Shown here: positions 63,227 to 64,000 of the stretch, one piece after another
Position numbering within the stretch: the stretch's first letter is position 1
How the letters are laid out: every line of letters starts with the position of its first letter
DNA from: Chryseobacterium defluvii
GTDB taxonomy: Bacteria; Bacteroidota; Bacteroidia; Flavobacteriales; Weeksellaceae
Assembly (NCBI RefSeq): GCF_014204415.1
Contig: NZ_JACHLE010000005.1
Coordinates: 187,145 to 251,144, forward strand
DNA length: 64,000 nucleotides
Direction: 5' to 3'
Notes under the pieces: generated by a model
The model's input: the letters and a program-made list of their open reading frames with translations, nothing else
Told to the model about the DNA's origin: nothing
The model's database searches: none
Made by a program: the position numbers and the translations under genes

Positions 63227-64000
63227 CTAATTCAGTTTTGCCGTAAGCTTTTTAAACTGTTTCTCTGCATTTTTTCCTTCATAAAGAATACTATAGATGG
63301 TATCAATAATCGGAAGCTTAAGTTTTTTTTGTTTCGCGGTTTGATAGATGGAGTCCGCAGCATAGTATCCTTCAGCCACCATATTCATGGACTGAATAGC
63401 CGATTTTACAGTATATCCTTTCCCGATAAGGTTTCCTAAGCTTCTGTTTCTTGAGAATAGTGAGTATGCTGTTACTAATAAGTCACCCAGATAGGCACTT
63501 TCGTTCACATCTCTGGGGGCTTCATAAATGGCTTCCAGGAAAGTTTCCATTTCACGGATCGCATTGGAGACAAATACTGCGGTAAAGTTATCTCCATAGC
63601 CCAGTCCGCTTGCAATCCCTGCTCCTATCGCAAAGATATTCTTAAGGATCGCACTGTATTCATTCCCTAAAATATCTTTGCTGGAATGGACCTTAATAAA
63701 ATCCGAACTGAAAATACTCTCCAGTTTTTCGGAAATTTCATCTTCCACGGTTGCAATGGTAAGGTAGGAAAGTCTTTCCATCGCTACCTCTTCAGCATGA
63801 CATGGCCCCGCAATTACAGCCTGGCTTCTGAATCCGATCTGGAATTCATCTCTCAGATAATGGGCTACCACATCATTCACTTTCGGAATGATCCCTTTAA
63901 TGGCTGAAACAAAGATCTTTTCTTTATAATCACATTTCATTTTGTCCAGAGTGTCGGACAGATAGATAGACGGAGTTGCCAAAACCACAATATCACAGAC
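63227..64000 (-). CDS. gpsA: Glycerol-3-phosphate dehydrogenase [NAD(P)+] (partial, N-terminus beyond window)
   Basis: The frame is open to the window end (about 257 residues). It carries CDIVVLATPSIYLSDTL, AVIAGPCHAEEVA and NEYSAILKNIFAIGAGIASGL, then YGDNFTAVFVSNAIREMETF with the catalytic Lys in LKN. A GDLLVTAYSLFSRNRSLG motif follows. The NAD-binding GxGxxG is outside. The enzyme makes sn-glycerol-3-phosphate for phospholipids. The usual P-S-x-H-A-E motif is PCHAEE here. Confidence 0.95.
   Translation of the reverse strand, partial: VCDIVVLATPSIYLSDTLDKMKCDYKEKIFVSAIKGIIPKVNDVVAHYLRDEFQIGFRSQAVIAGPCHAEEVAMERLSYLTIATVEDEISEKLESIFSSDFIKVHSSKDILGNEYSAILKNIFAIGAGIASGLGYGDNFTAVFVSNAIREMETFLEAIYEAPRDVNESAYLGDLLVTAYSLFSRNRSLGNLIGKGYTVKSAIQSMNMVAEGYYAADSIYQTAKQKKLKLPIIDTIYSILYEGKNAEKQFKKLTAKLN

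Overview
The window comes from a flavobacterium of the Weeksellaceae, most like Chryseobacterium. The base composition is AT-rich. There is a gldKLMN gliding and type IX secretion (T9SS) locus, a porZ homologue with a T9SS C-terminal domain, DUF4270 and DUF1684 families, and menaquinone-type malate oxidation (mqo). Promoter -7 boxes match the Bacteroidetes TAnnTTTG consensus. No Shine-Dalgarno-type rule was needed to place starts. I see no prophage, CRISPR array, rRNA or intact insertion sequence.

Layout. 1-4178: gldN (cut by the edge), gldM, gldL, gldK on the minus strand. 4288-8509: glmS, a DUF4270 lipoprotein and a one-domain glycogen-synthase-like protein, read as one minus-strand unit. 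8680-11851: panC, a Lys-Leu-Lys tRNA cluster, aroK, an S4 RNA-binding protein and a lipoprotein. 11906-20916: a glutamate-synthase-like oxidoreductase, then a patchwork of small AT-rich accessory genes. These include a membrane-anchored STING-like protein at 13583-14134 with no visible cyclase partner, DUF3667, DUF1963/YwqG-like and AlkD-like proteins, mtaB, a DinB-like protein, and a possible PD-(D/E)XK protein flanked by an inverted-repeat element. 21114-22778: a short glucan-phosphorylase-like protein in which the PLP-attachment lysine is replaced by threonine.

23041-39138 is a large surface-protein locus. It holds nine small to medium secreted proteins, several ending in jelly-roll (C1q/TNF-like) modules and one carrying seven VNG repeats. 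With them are three membrane-anchored TPR proteins with a C-terminal LuxR-type helix-turn-helix, and two small HTH proteins. The upstream region of the 35651 gene carries a symmetric array of 5-bp sites at helical spacing.

39368-48298 looks like peptide use: a DPP IV-type peptidase and three POT peptide transporters, interrupted by a DUF1016/YhcG-type nuclease gene that contains a 29-bp perfect palindrome, then a thioredoxin-like protein. 48585-51214: a membrane protein translationally coupled to recG. 51811-52831: an AraC-type regulator overlapping a receiver protein whose phospho-acceptor aspartate is asparagine. 53128-64000: a GNAT protein, dapA, then a tight operon of a split 5'-nucleotidase (two genes, reversed relative to UshA), porZ and recO. 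This is followed by a GNAT protein, DUF1684, mqo, a small alpha/beta-barrel-like protein and gpsA (cut by the edge).

The observation most worth following is the orphan STING-like gene. The degenerate phosphorylase, the degenerate receiver and the operator-like array upstream of the surface-protein cluster come next. All assignments were made by reading motifs; no database search was run.
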